Positions 7,701-14,947 are shown, numbered from the stretch's first letter. The stretch is DNA of 14,947 nt from CBDVBL01 sp965555375 (GCA_965555375.1 CBEWDL010000081.1:1-14947); one strand, 5' to 3'. Notes: generated by a model from the letters alone, not told the origin. A program made the numbers and translations.

Positions 7701-10700
7701 TGTGTGAAATCCGGCATAAATTGGAAAAATGCGGTGCCATCGCCATTGTCGACAAAGGACATATTGACTTCGAGCGGTTCTGCAGTAATAACCAGAGAAT
7801 CGCCGTCCAGATCGGAAGCCATTATATCCAGGCCCAGCGAATCTCCCTCGAATATAGCCTGGTTCCCTATGGGCGAAAGCTCAGGAGGTCGGTTTACGTT
7901 GTTGACCGTTACCTGCACATATTCCGAGTCGGCGAGAGCACCGTCCGTAGCAAAGAAGAGAACGTTGTAGGTTCCCGACTGGAAGAAGTCCGGCGTAAAT
8001 GTAAAGGTGCCGACCCCGTTAGTAGAATCGTAGAATGTAGCACCCAACGGCAGACTTCCCACCTGCAAGCTCGGAGGTCCGTCATCGGCGTCGCTGCCAT
8101 AAACATTAAACTGCAATAGCTGACCCTCATCAACGACTCTGGGGCCGATAGGAGCAAGAACCGGCGGCTGGTTGCCAGCCTCAAGCGTTGTGATCTGGAC
8201 TTTCAGGGTATCCGTCAGCATGCCATCGCTGGCAAAGAATGCTATGGTATCCGCGCCCGACTGGGTGTAACTTGGACGATACTCATAAAGGCCTGTTCCG
8301 TTGGTGCTGTCTGTAAATACAGCATTGAAAGGCAGCAAATCGACACTTAATGACGGTATCATGCCCTCGGGATCGACAGCATGCACGGTAAAGAAGAGGC
8401 TGTCCCCTTCTGTTACTATCTGATCTCCAACCGGATCGAATATGGGGGGCAGATTAACATCGTGCACAGTGATCTCCACCAGCTCCGAATCAGGAAGCAA
8501 ACCATCCGACGCTACAAACAAGACGTAGTAAACGCCAGCCTGATCAAAATCCGGCAGGAATTCAAACAGGCCGGTCCCGTTGGAGGAGTCTACGAAAGTT
8601 GCATTGAGCGGAAGCGGTTCGGCGGAAAGAGATGGTATGGTCCCATCAGGATCGGTGGCCGTCACGAGAATCTGGAGAAGTACTCCCTCATCGGTTGATT
8701 GCGGTCCGATGGGAGTAAGGATCGGCGGCAGATTGACATTATAAATCGTTATCTCTACGTACTCCGAATCTGCCAGAGAAGTATCGGCGGCGATAAATAA
8801 TACTGTATCTAATCCTGCCTGCGTATAATCGGGTCTGAATTCAAAGGTGCCGGTACCGTCGAGATTATCACTAAAAGTCGCGTTGGAAGGCAACCCGACC
8901 GCGGATAATTCCGGTATGGTGCTGTCCGGATCGCTGGCGCTTATGATGACAGCAAGCGTATCACCCTCGTCGACAACCTGAGGTCCGATGGGATTCAGCG
9001 TGGGCGGCTGGTTGCCGGCCTCGGCTATCTTTATCTCCACATATTCCGAATCTGACAAAGCGCCATCAGTGGCTATGAACAACACCGTATCAATTCCCGA
9101 TTGCGTATAATCCGGCATGAACGTGAACAGACCATGGCTATTTAATGAATCCTCAAATGCAGCGTTGGCCGGAAGAGGCCCGGTTATAAGCTGCGGATAG
9201 GTGCCGTCCGGATCCGATGAAGTAACCACAAACTGCAGCGTATCCCCCTCCGTCACTATCTGAGCCCCGATGGGATCCAATACCGGCGCAAACGGGAAGT
9301 CTACGACCGTGATCTCCACATACAGCGAATCATATAGCTCGCCATCGAAGGCCCGGAATAATACGTTGTAAACCCCGGATTGCGTATAGTCGGGATCGAA
9401 GGTAAACAGACCATGACCGTTACCCGAATCGGCAAAAACCGCATTGGCCGGCAGATTAAACGCCTGCAGGGCCGGTATGGTGCCGTCCGGATCAGAGGAG
9501 ATGACCACAAACTCAAGATGCTCTCCCTCCACCACCGACTGGGGAGCGATCGAATCTATCTCGGGCGGCTGGTTGCCGGCCTCGAAGACCCATATGTCGA
9601 CCTCCTCCGAATCGGCCAGATCACCGTCCGAGGCGATGAAGGTCAAGATATACTGCCCGGCCTGAGTGTAATCCGGCGAGAAACTGAAACGCCCACGCCC
9701 GTTAAGACTGTCAACAAAAACCGCATTAACCGGCAAATCCTCAACCCAGAGCAACGGAATCGTCAGATCAGGATCGGTCGCCGAAACACCAAAACTGATC
9801 GTCTCCCCCTCAAATAACGCCCGGTCACTGATCGGATCCCAGAGAGGTGCACGATTGACGTTATCAACCGTTATATCAACCAACGCCGTATCCGATAAAG
9901 CGTTCGCTGTTGCTATAAACCTGACCTGATGTAAACCGGCCTGGAAAAAGTCAGGATCGAAGACAAACCCCCCAACTCCTCCGGTCGAATCGAAAAAGGC
10001 CGAATTGGCCGGCAACAACTCCGCGGTCAGCGTAATGATGTCACCCTCGGGATCAGTGGCCGTCACTCGAAGATCCAGATGATCCCCCTCGGCAACCGTC
10101 TGAGGCGATATAGGATCCCAAACCGGCGGCTGATCCCCGGCCTCAAAAACCGTGATATCCACCAGCTGGGTATCCGGGAGGGCGTTCGCGTTGGCGATGA
10201 ATCTCACCTGATGAAGACCGGATTGAGTGTAATCCGGATCGAAGGTCAAGCCGCCCACTCCGCCGGATGAATCGGCGAAGACCATGTTCGGCGACAACAG
10301 CTCCCCAACTAAGGTTATATCATCACCATCAGGATCTGAAGCCGTCACCCGCAAATCAAGATGGCCGCCCTCCGCCACAGTCTGCGGCGAGATCGGATCT
10401 AAAACAGGCGGAAGGTCAACTTCGGTGACCGTTATATCCACAAGCTGGGTATCTGCTAAAGAATTAGAACTGGCTATAAACCTTACTTGATGAAGACCGG
10501 ATTGGGTGTAATCCGGATCGAAAGTAAAGCCGCCCACTCCGCCGGACGAATCCGCAAAGGCCATGTTCGGCAACAACAGCTCGGCAACCAAGGTTATGAT
10601 GTCACCATCAGGATCCGAAGCCGTCACCAGCAAATCGAGATGATCACCTTCGGCAACCGTCTGCGGCGATATCGGATCCAAAACAGGCGCACGGTCAAGT

Positions 10701-13700
10701 TCAGTAACCGTTATATCTACAAGCTGGGTGTCCGCTAATGAGTTTGAGTTGGCTATAAACCTTACCTGATGAAGACCGGACTGCGTGTAATCCGGATCGA
10801 AGGTTAAACCTCCAACGCCTCCGGTCGAATCGAAAAAGGCCGAATTAGCTGGTAATAACTCCGCCACCAGACCGATGGGATCACCGTCAGCATCCGAGGC
10901 CGTTACCCTCAAATCGAGATGACCGCCCTCGGCCACTGTCTGTGGCGAGATCGGATCTAAAATAGGCGGCAGATCGACCTCGGTGACGGTGATATCTACA
11001 AGCTGCGTGTCAGCTAAAGAATTCGAGTTGGCTATGAACCTCACCTGGTGAAGACCGGACTGGGTGTAATCCGGATCGAAAGTAAAGCCGCCCACTCCTC
11101 CGGTTGAATCAAAGAAAGCCGAATTAGGCGGCAGTAGCTCGGCCACCAGGCCTATAACATCACCATCCGGATCCGAGGCCGTGACCCTCAAATCGAGATG
11201 ACCGCCCTCAGCAACTGTCTGCGGCGAAATCGGATCTAAAACAGGGGGTAGATCAAATTCGACGACAGTAATATCGACAAGCTGCGTATCTGCCAAGGCG
11301 TTGGAGCTGGCTATAAACCTAACCTCATATAATCCAGACTGACCATAATCAGGATCGAATGTGAAACCGCCCACTCCGCCGGTGGAATCGTAAAAGGCTG
11401 AATTGGGCGGCAGCAGTTCAGCTATAAGACCGATGGGATCACCATCGGGATCTGAGGCTGTCACCCTCAAGTCGAGATGACCACCCTCGGCAACGGTCTG
11501 CGGCGAAATCGGATCCAAAATAGGTGGCAGATCGACATCGGTAACAGTTATATCTACAAGCTGGGTGTCAGCCAAAGAATTAGAACTGGCTATAAACCTT
11601 ACCTGGTGAAGACCAGATTGAGTGTAATCCGGATCGAAACTGAAACCACCCACTCCTCCGGTCGAATCGAAGAAGACCATGTTCGGCGACAACAGCTCCG
11701 CCACTAGACCGATTGGATCGCCATCCGGATCGGTGGCCGTTACCCGCAAATCGAGATGATCACCTTCGGCAACCGTCTGCGGCGAAATCGGATCTAAAAC
11801 AGGCGGACGGTCAACTTCAGTAACCGTTATATCCGCAAGCTGAGTGTCAGCTAACGAATTAGAACTGGCTATAAACCTCACCTGGTGAAGACCGGACTGG
11901 GTGTAATCCGGATCAAAAGTGAAACCGCCCACTCCTCCAGTCGAATCGAGGAAGGCCGAATTAGCGGGTAATAACTCCGCCACCAGACCGATTATATCAC
12001 CATCCGGATCCGAGGCGGTCACCCGCAAATCGAGATGGCCGCCCTCAGTGACTGTCTGCGGTGATATCGGATCTAAAACAGGCGGACGGTCAAGCTCAGT
12101 AACCGTTATATCTACAAGCTGGGTGTCCGCTAATGAGTTTGAGTTAGCTATGAATCGCACCTGGTGAAGACCGGACTGGGTGTAATCGGGATCAAAAGTG
12201 AAACCGCCCACTCCTCCAGTCGAATCGAAGAAGGCCGAATTGGCGGGTAATAACTCCGCCACCAGACCGATGGGATCACCATCCGGATCCGAGGCCGTTA
12301 CCCTCAAATCAAGATGGCCGCCCTCCGCAACTGTCTGTGGTGAGATCGGATCTAAAACCGGCGGCAAATCAACATTCGTAACAGTGACGTCCACAAGTTG
12401 AGTATCCGCCAAAGAATTAGAACTGGCTATAAATCGCACCTGGTGAAGACCAGATTGAGTGTAATCCGGATCGAAGACAAATCCCCCAACCCCTCCGGTC
12501 GAATCATAGAAGGCCGAATTGGCCGGCAATAACTCCGCCACCAGAGCGATTGGATCACCATCCGGATCCGAGGCCGTCACCCTCAAATCGAGATGACCGC
12601 CCTCCGCAACTGTCTGCGGCGAAATCGGATCTAAAACCGGCGGCAGATCAAATTCAACGACAGTTATATCGACAAGCTGGGTGTCCGCCAGAGAGTTCGA
12701 TGAGGCTATAAATCTCACCTGATGGAGACCCGATTGAGTGTAATCTGGATCGAAAGTCAGACCGCCCACTCCGCCGGTGGAATCGTAAAAGGCTGAATTG
12801 GGCGGCAGCAGTTCAGCTATAAGACCGATGGGATCGCCATCGGGATCTGAGGCTGTCACCCTCAAATCGAGATGGCCGCCCTCGGCAACTGTCTGCGGCG
12901 AAATCGGATCCAAAACCGGCGAACGGTCAACTTCAGTAACCGTTATATCTACAAGCTGGGTGTCAGCCAGTGAGTTGGAATTGGCTATAAACCGCACCTG
13001 ATGAAGACCGGATTGCGTATAATCGGGATCGAAGACAAATCCGCCCACGCCTCCGGATGAATCGGCGAAGATCATGTTCGGCGACAATAGTTCCGCAACT
13101 AAGGTTATAACGCCGCCATCAGGATCCGAGGCCGTTACCCGCAAATCGAGATGGCCTCCTTCAGCTACCGTCTGCGGCGAAATCGGATCTAAAACAGGCG
13201 GACGGTCAACATCGGTGACGGTGATATCCACAAGCTGAGTGTCTGCCAGTGAGTTCGAGCTGGCTATGAACCTTACCTGATGAAGACCCGATTGAGTATA
13301 ATCGGGATCGAAGATGAAACCGCCAACCCCGCCGGTCGAATCAAAAAAGGCCGAATTAGCAGGTAATAACTCCGCCACCAGACCGATTGGATCGCCATCC
13401 GGATCCGAGGCCGTTACCCTCAAATCAAGATGACCGCCCTCGGCGACAGTCTGGGGTGAGATGGGATCCAAAAGAGGCGGACGGTCGATGTTATTAACCG
13501 TTATATCTACAATCTCAGAATCTGCAAGCGCACCATCGGATGCGATAAACCTGACCGGATAAATGCCGGATTGGAAATAAGATGGTGAAAATTCGAATAA
13601 ACCGCGGCCGTTTAAGCTATCGGTGAAAACGGCGTTAGGAGGCAAGTCCTCTGCCACGAGCGACGGAATCGTGCCATCGAGATCCGATGCTGAGACCACT

Positions 13701-14947
13701 ACTTGTAATAGAGCCCCTTCGTCCACAGACTGAGGGCCGATGGGATCTAATACGGGAGGATTGTTGCCGAATTCCAGTATTGTTATTTCCACGAACTCCG
13801 AATCGGCCAGAGGGCCGTCGGAGGCGATAAACAAAACCGTATCGATTCCCGACTGAGTAAAATCGGGATCGAATGTAAACAGACCGTGTCCGTTGAGCGA
13901 ATCCTCAAAAACCGCATTGGCCGGTAGCGGATCGGCTGAAAGTTGTGGTGTTGTTCCGTCAGGATCGGAAGAGGTAACCACGAACTGCAGCCTGCTGCCC
14001 TCTGTAACGGTTTGGGGTCCGATGGGACTCAAAACCGGGGCACGGTTGGAATCCAATACGGTGATCCCCACCCAGAGCGAATCATAAAGACCACCATCAT
14101 AAGCTCTGAATAAAACATTATAAACCCCCGCCTGAGTATAATCGGGATCAAACGTAAACGATGCGTTCCCGTTTCCTGAATCAACGAATGCGGAATTGCT
14201 TGGTAGATTCAATCCCTGCAAGGCTGGTATAGTACCATCCGGGTCGCTGGCAGTGACCAAGAGCTCAAGATGATTTCCTTCATAAATCGATTGCGGACCG
14301 ATATGGTCTATTTCGGGCGGCTGGTTGCCAGCTTCAAATACAGTTATCTGCACCAGTTCAGAATCGGCCAAGTCTCCATCGGTAGCGATAAAGAGTATAT
14401 CATACGTTCCGGCCTGTGTGTAATCCGGATTGAAGGTAAATTGGCCCGTACCGTCCGAGGAATCCGCAAAACTGGCGTTGGGTGGTAAGTCCTCGGCCAT
14501 AAGCGATGGCGTCTCCAGATCCGGATCGGAAGCTGTTACCTCAAAGCTGATACCTCCACCCTCGATGACTGAGCGATTTCCGATCGGGTTCAACACCGGA
14601 GCGCGGTTGACATTATTAACAGTTATATCGACAAATTCTGTATCCGCCAGAGTGTTTGAAACGGCTACGAAACTGACTGTATAGTCGCCGGACTGGAAGA
14701 AATCCGGATCGAACGTGAACCCACCCACTCCATTCGATGAATCGGCAAAATTGGCATTGGCAGGCAGTCCCTCGGCAGATAATATAATGAGGTCACCGTC
14801 GAAGTCCGATGCGGTCACCCTTAAATCAAGATGATCACCCTCATCCACAGTCTGCGGCGAGATCGGATCTAAAACCGGTGGCAGATCGACATTGTTGACT
14901 GTTATATCGACAAGCTGAGTATCCGCCAGAGAGTTCGATGAGGCTAT
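4733..14947 (-). CDS. Giant repetitive Ig/cadherin-like surface protein with C-terminal dockerin-like module, N-terminus beyond the window
   Basis: 3404 residues are visible and the frame is open through the right edge. The GTG at 14848 is an internal Val codon within a repeat, not the start. The protein is 35 full tandem beta-sandwich repeats plus part of another. Consensus landmarks, in order: PIxPQTVxEG, an extended strand, ASDPDGD, LPxNAxF, a D-S/N-xGxGxF turn, FxPDYTQSGxYxVxF, then ASDGxLADSExVxITV. They resemble bacterial putative-Ig/dystroglycan-cadherin-like (He_PIG/CADG) repeats, where acidic loops commonly bind calcium. Residues 3312-3404 hold a dockerin-like pair (Asp3315/Asp3317/Asp3319/Asp3326; second loop from Asp3348), then five prolines and a basic tail. 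No T9SS sorting domain is seen. By hand I count only four lysines and three cysteines. It is the first visible gene of the run. Likely a cell-surface adhesin, fibre or matrix protein; its ligand cannot be told. Confidence 0.93.
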   Translation of the reverse strand: MASSNSLADTQLVDITVNNVDLPPVLDPISPQTVDEGDHLDLRVTASDFDGDLIILSAEGLPANANFADSSNGVGGFTFDPDFFQSGDYTVSFVAVSNTLADTEFVDITVNNVNRAPVLNPIGNRSVIEGGGISFEVTASDPDLETPSLMAEDLPPNASFADSSDGTGQFTFNPDYTQAGTYDILFIATDGDLADSELVQITVFEAGNQPPEIDHIGPQSIYEGNHLELLVTASDPDGTIPALQGLNLPSNSAFVDSGNGNASFTFDPDYTQAGVYNVLFRAYDGGLYDSLWVGITVLDSNRAPVLSPIGPQTVTEGSRLQFVVTSSDPDGTTPQLSADPLPANAVFEDSLNGHGLFTFDPDFTQSGIDTVLFIASDGPLADSEFVEITILEFGNNPPVLDPIGPQSVDEGALLQVVVSASDLDGTIPSLVAEDLPPNAVFTDSLNGRGLFEFSPSYFQSGIYPVRFIASDGALADSEIVDITVNNIDRPPLLDPISPQTVAEGGHLDLRVTASDPDGDPIGLVAELLPANSAFFDSTGGVGGFIFDPDYTQSGLHQVRFIASSNSLADTQLVDITVTDVDRPPVLDPISPQTVAEGGHLDLRVTASDPDGGVITLVAELLSPNMIFADSSGGVGGFVFDPDYTQSGLHQVRFIANSNSLADTQLVDITVTEVDRSPVLDPISPQTVAEGGHLDLRVTASDPDGDPIGLIAELLPPNSAFYDSTGGVGGLTFDPDYTQSGLHQVRFIASSNSLADTQLVDITVVEFDLPPVLDPISPQTVAEGGHLDLRVTASDPDGDPIALVAELLPANSAFYDSTGGVGGFVFDPDYTQSGLHQVRFIASSNSLADTQLVDVTVTNVDLPPVLDPISPQTVAEGGHLDLRVTASDPDGDPIGLVAELLPANSAFFDSTGGVGGFTFDPDYTQSGLHQVRFIANSNSLADTQLVDITVTELDRPPVLDPISPQTVTEGGHLDLRVTASDPDGDIIGLVAELLPANSAFLDSTGGVGGFTFDPDYTQSGLHQVRFIASSNSLADTQLADITVTEVDRPPVLDPISPQTVAEGDHLDLRVTATDPDGDPIGLVAELLSPNMVFFDSTGGVGGFSFDPDYTQSGLHQVRFIASSNSLADTQLVDITVTDVDLPPILDPISPQTVAEGGHLDLRVTASDPDGDPIGLIAELLPPNSAFYDSTGGVGGFTFDPDYGQSGLYEVRFIASSNALADTQLVDITVVEFDLPPVLDPISPQTVAEGGHLDLRVTASDPDGDVIGLVAELLPPNSAFFDSTGGVGGFTFDPDYTQSGLHQVRFIANSNSLADTQLVDITVTEVDLPPILDPISPQTVAEGGHLDLRVTASDADGDPIGLVAELLPANSAFFDSTGGVGGLTFDPDYTQSGLHQVRFIANSNSLADTQLVDITVTELDRAPVLDPISPQTVAEGDHLDLLVTASDPDGDIITLVAELLLPNMAFADSSGGVGGFTFDPDYTQSGLHQVRFIASSNSLADTQLVDITVTEVDLPPVLDPISPQTVAEGGHLDLRVTASDPDGDDITLVGELLSPNMVFADSSGGVGGLTFDPDYTQSGLHQVRFIANANALPDTQLVDITVFEAGDQPPVWDPISPQTVAEGDHLDLRVTATDPEGDIITLTAELLPANSAFFDSTGGVGGFVFDPDFFQAGLHQVRFIATANALSDTALVDITVDNVNRAPLWDPISDRALFEGETISFGVSATDPDLTIPLLWVEDLPVNAVFVDSLNGRGRFSFSPDYTQAGQYILTFIASDGDLADSEEVDIWVFEAGNQPPEIDSIAPQSVVEGEHLEFVVISSDPDGTIPALQAFNLPANAVFADSGNGHGLFTFDPDYTQSGVYNVLFRAFDGELYDSLYVEITVVDFPFAPVLDPIGAQIVTEGDTLQFVVTSSDPDGTYPQLITGPLPANAAFEDSLNSHGLFTFMPDYTQSGIDTVLFIATDGALSDSEYVEIKIAEAGNQPPTLNPIGPQVVDEGDTLAVIISASDPDSTIPELSAVGLPSNATFSDNLDGTGTFEFRPDYTQAGLDTVLFIAADTSLADSEYVEITIYNVNLPPILTPIGPQSTDEGVLLQILVTATDPDGTIPSLSAEPLPLNATFVDSSNGTGLFEFLPDFDQAGVYYVLFVASDGLLPDSELVEITVHDVNLPPIFDPVGDQIVTEGDSLFFTVHAVDPEGMIPSLSVDLLPFNAVFTDSTNGTGLYEYRPSYTQSGADTIAFFASDGMLTDTLKVQITTLEAGNQPPVLAPIGPRVVDEGQLLQFNVYGSDADDGPPSLQVGSLPLGATFYDSTNGVGTFTFTPDFFQSGTYNVLFFATDGALADSEYVQVTVNNVNRPPELSPIGNQAIFEGDSLGLDIMASDLDGDSLVITAEPLEVNMSFVDNGDGTAFFQFMPDFTQAGIYLITFAVTDGVDADTDLVQIEIIEAGNQLPVLAPVDTAYYITEGYLLEIPVSATDLDGDSLVLSADSLVDNMTFVDNGDGSGLFTFAPSYVQSGTYPVTFKVFDNQDYDSAQTIIYVAEEGNQPPILDPIGPQTVAEGDSLVLDISATDPEGFPPVLLVSGQPDSSYFTDNGDGTGRFIYYPDFYSAGIYAVRFTALDNYGLTDFEDVLITVTDVNLPPFIVFDGDTLVHEGDTLVATVIATDSSDYEPGPISLSHGYLPPNSDFVITDNGVGEFRFYPDYEQTGVDSAYFYAVDSDNPPMSDDIWVRLTVLGSNRPPVLEQPQGGSVNQGDILTIDLFATDPDGDSIVLFINCDCPDPLPPRSEFHDFGDGTGQFIFYPDFTQTGIFIIYFAATDGEYVDTKPTLVQVIDMGNQPPTLNPIGPLSVVEGDSLEVLISATDPDSTFPAFTVEGAPYNLVLTDSSNGYGVLSYGPFYNQSGVYNMLIIADDGEGYADSEYVDLTVIEAGNQYPELEPISDQTITEGDILEFSVFASDPDSTIPIMDAHNLPENSEFSDLGDGSGQFSFNPSFFQSGEYLVTFLAIDMEDAAIADSQIVTITVVDLNRPPEFDHIGPFNVLEGQNLNFAVVSSDPDSTIPALEVLISPPNSSFVDNGDGTGTFDFNPDYFQAGLDSALFLAVDETDPELTDEMMVYIIIEDVNRPPVLLPIPDTTIGDGFMLHLDIVTTDPDLTIPLLFNRDVPDSAEFTDYGDGTALFSWRPRFEDIGAYQITFGCYDQMDSSLADSQIVNVEVITSGNHPPVFVPIPDQQVNADDTLDLLIVAMDPENDPITLSYVETLPFGMTFVDSGGGIGSLHWVPTMDQGGDTTVTLVATESFGLTDTLRVNITVITYIRGDIDADGIINLADVILLVAYYRGGAEIPEPLDRADVNGDGTIGDMSDIIYLIAYVRGEGDPPPPPSPPDGGRLGVVPRDVMDYGLRRGGQR
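4736..4740 (-). promoter_or_regulatory. Ribosome binding site inside the last codons of the giant gene
   Basis: AGAGG lies six bases before the ATG at 4729 and overlaps the last sense codons of the giant gene, whose TAA stop is at 4735-4733. A second purine tract with AGGAGGG is at 4742-4748. A terminating ribosome would stand on the initiation site, which suggests coupled translation of the two proteins. Confidence 0.7.
8720..10120 (-). repeat. Diverged five-repeat block, copy 2 (R18-R22)
   Basis: 1401 bp, the counterpart of 13472-14872 at a distance of 4752 bp (17 repeats). R18 keeps the HLDLRV type. R19-R22 match R2-R5 one to one, including linkers (FEAGNQPPE in both R2 and R19). The layout, HLDLRV-type units followed by four diverged types, therefore occurs twice. 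Confidence 0.8.
10403..11797 (-). repeat. Five-repeat higher-order unit, copy B (R12-R16)
   Basis: The 1395-bp partner of 11798-13192, with the same marker order (SPNM, VVEFD linker, TELDR linker, GDII). R13 here has private changes (YGQSGLYEV in place of YTQSGLHQV), so the copies have diverged since duplication. Confidence 0.7.
11798..13192 (-). repeat. Five-repeat higher-order unit, copy A (R7-R11)
   Basis: 1395 bp. Marker residues recur five units later in copy B (10403-11797): SPNM in R7 and R12 (again in R17), linker VVEFDLPP in R8 and R13, IANSNS with linker TELDR in R10 and R15, and GDII in R11 and R16. R8 and R13 also share 75 consecutive identical bases (12761-12835 and 11366-11440). 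Confidence 0.7.
13472..14872 (-). repeat. Diverged five-repeat block, copy 1 (R1-R5)
   Basis: 1401 bp with unit lengths 93/94/93/94/93 codons, the same as R18-R22. Matching units carry matching markers: R2 has EG-xx-ISF with DPDL, R3 has VLFRAYDG with LYDSL, R4 has LQFVVTSSDPDGT with GIDTVLFIA, and R5 has a DEG start. By hand count R3 and R20 agree at about two thirds of positions and R4 and R21 at about three quarters, well above comparisons to adjacent units. Confidence 0.8.

Larger units (their letters stand above)
10121..13471 (-). repeat. Homogenised sub-array R6-R17 (279-bp unit)
   Basis: Twelve consecutive units share nearly the same protein sequence. R6-R16 are exactly 279 bp each (3069 bp in total), and R17 is 282 bp because of its FEAGDQPP linker. 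The sub-family signature is HLDLRV near the start, DSTGGVGG in place of the usual DSxNGTG, and SSNSLADTQ in place of ASDGxLADSE. Differences between neighbours are mainly synonymous or confined to a few residues, such as GDPIG/GDIIT, LPANS/SPNM, and F/Y/L before DSTGG. Confidence 0.92.
5015..14947 (-). repeat. Tandem array of 35 complete repeats plus a partial one (R0-R35)
   Basis: Unit boundaries were set at the 'LDPIG/S' strand. R0 is 14947-14873 (partial), R1 starts at 14872, R6 at 13471, R18 at 10120, R23 at 8719, R29 at 7030, R35 at 5284. Units R1-R26 are 93 or 94 codons. R27-R34 vary from 94 to 99 and R35 is 90. Linkers fall into two classes: V/I-N/D-R/L-PP units of 93 aa and A-G-N-Q-PP units of 94 aa. 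Divergence rises toward the C-terminus (R23-R35), while R6-R17 are nearly identical. No frame break occurs in 10.2 kb. Confidence 0.95.

Noticed and set aside
9380..12401. Series of plus-strand open frames of 60-145 codons, several similar to each other
   Set aside because: They are antisense shadows of the tandem repeats. Their mutual similarity follows from the 279-bp repeat on the coding strand.
10121..13471. CRISPR-like or satellite-like non-coding array
   Set aside because: The unit length (279 bp, divisible by three), continuous frame and conserved protein motifs show that it is coding repeat sequence. There is no short-repeat/spacer pattern.
14846..14848. GTG as the start codon of the giant protein
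   Set aside because: It is a Val codon within the PQTV-DEG motif of repeat R1. The frame continues upstream to the edge and encodes the end of another repeat.

Overview
The window carries a leftward (minus-strand) run of three genes for exported proteins, plus the first codons of a fourth minus-strand gene at the left edge. The style is that of an uncultured Gram-negative bacterium of the FCB superphylum, possibly Zixibacteria-like. This is inferred from a type IX secretion (T9SS) type-A sorting domain, atypical paired dockerin-like EF-hand modules, and long Ig/cadherin-like arrays with 'NRPPV' and 'EAGNQPPV' linkers. No sequence search was run, so the taxonomy is tentative.

Layout in transcription order, right to left. 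(1) 14947-4733 holds the C-terminal 3404 residues of a giant surface or secreted protein that is still open at the right edge. It has 35 complete tandem Ig/cadherin-like repeats (R1-R35, mostly 93 or 94 aa), a partial repeat R0 at the edge, and a C-terminal dockerin-like EF-hand pair with a proline-rich tail. (2) 4729-3251, three bases further on, is a 492-aa exported protein with the order cohesin-like / dockerin-like / cohesin-like / T9SS sorting domain. (3) 3205-590 is a subtilisin-family (S8) protease with Ig/Fn3-like modules and a cysteine-containing dockerin-like C-terminus. (4) 589-23 is intergenic. It contains a small hairpin just after the protease, a near-consensus sigma70-type promoter at 376-348, and a leader of roughly 320 nt leading to (5) a start codon at 22 (MKKLFLW...) of a gene that runs off the left edge.

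The giant array has an unusual internal history. R6-R17 are nearly identical, and R6-R16 have an exact 279-bp period. Inside that block a five-repeat (1395 bp) higher-order period is visible. Around it, R1-R5 and R18-R22 are paralogous five-repeat blocks of identical length pattern (93/94/93/94/93 aa). The array therefore seems to have grown by segmental duplication followed by patchy homogenisation.

Working model (inference): the three genes form one operon for a calcium-dependent extracellular assembly. A very long, lysine- and cysteine-poor fibre and a protease each end in a dockerin-like module. The middle protein supplies cohesin-like modules and is the only one with a recognisable T9SS sorting domain, so it could be the cell-surface anchor.
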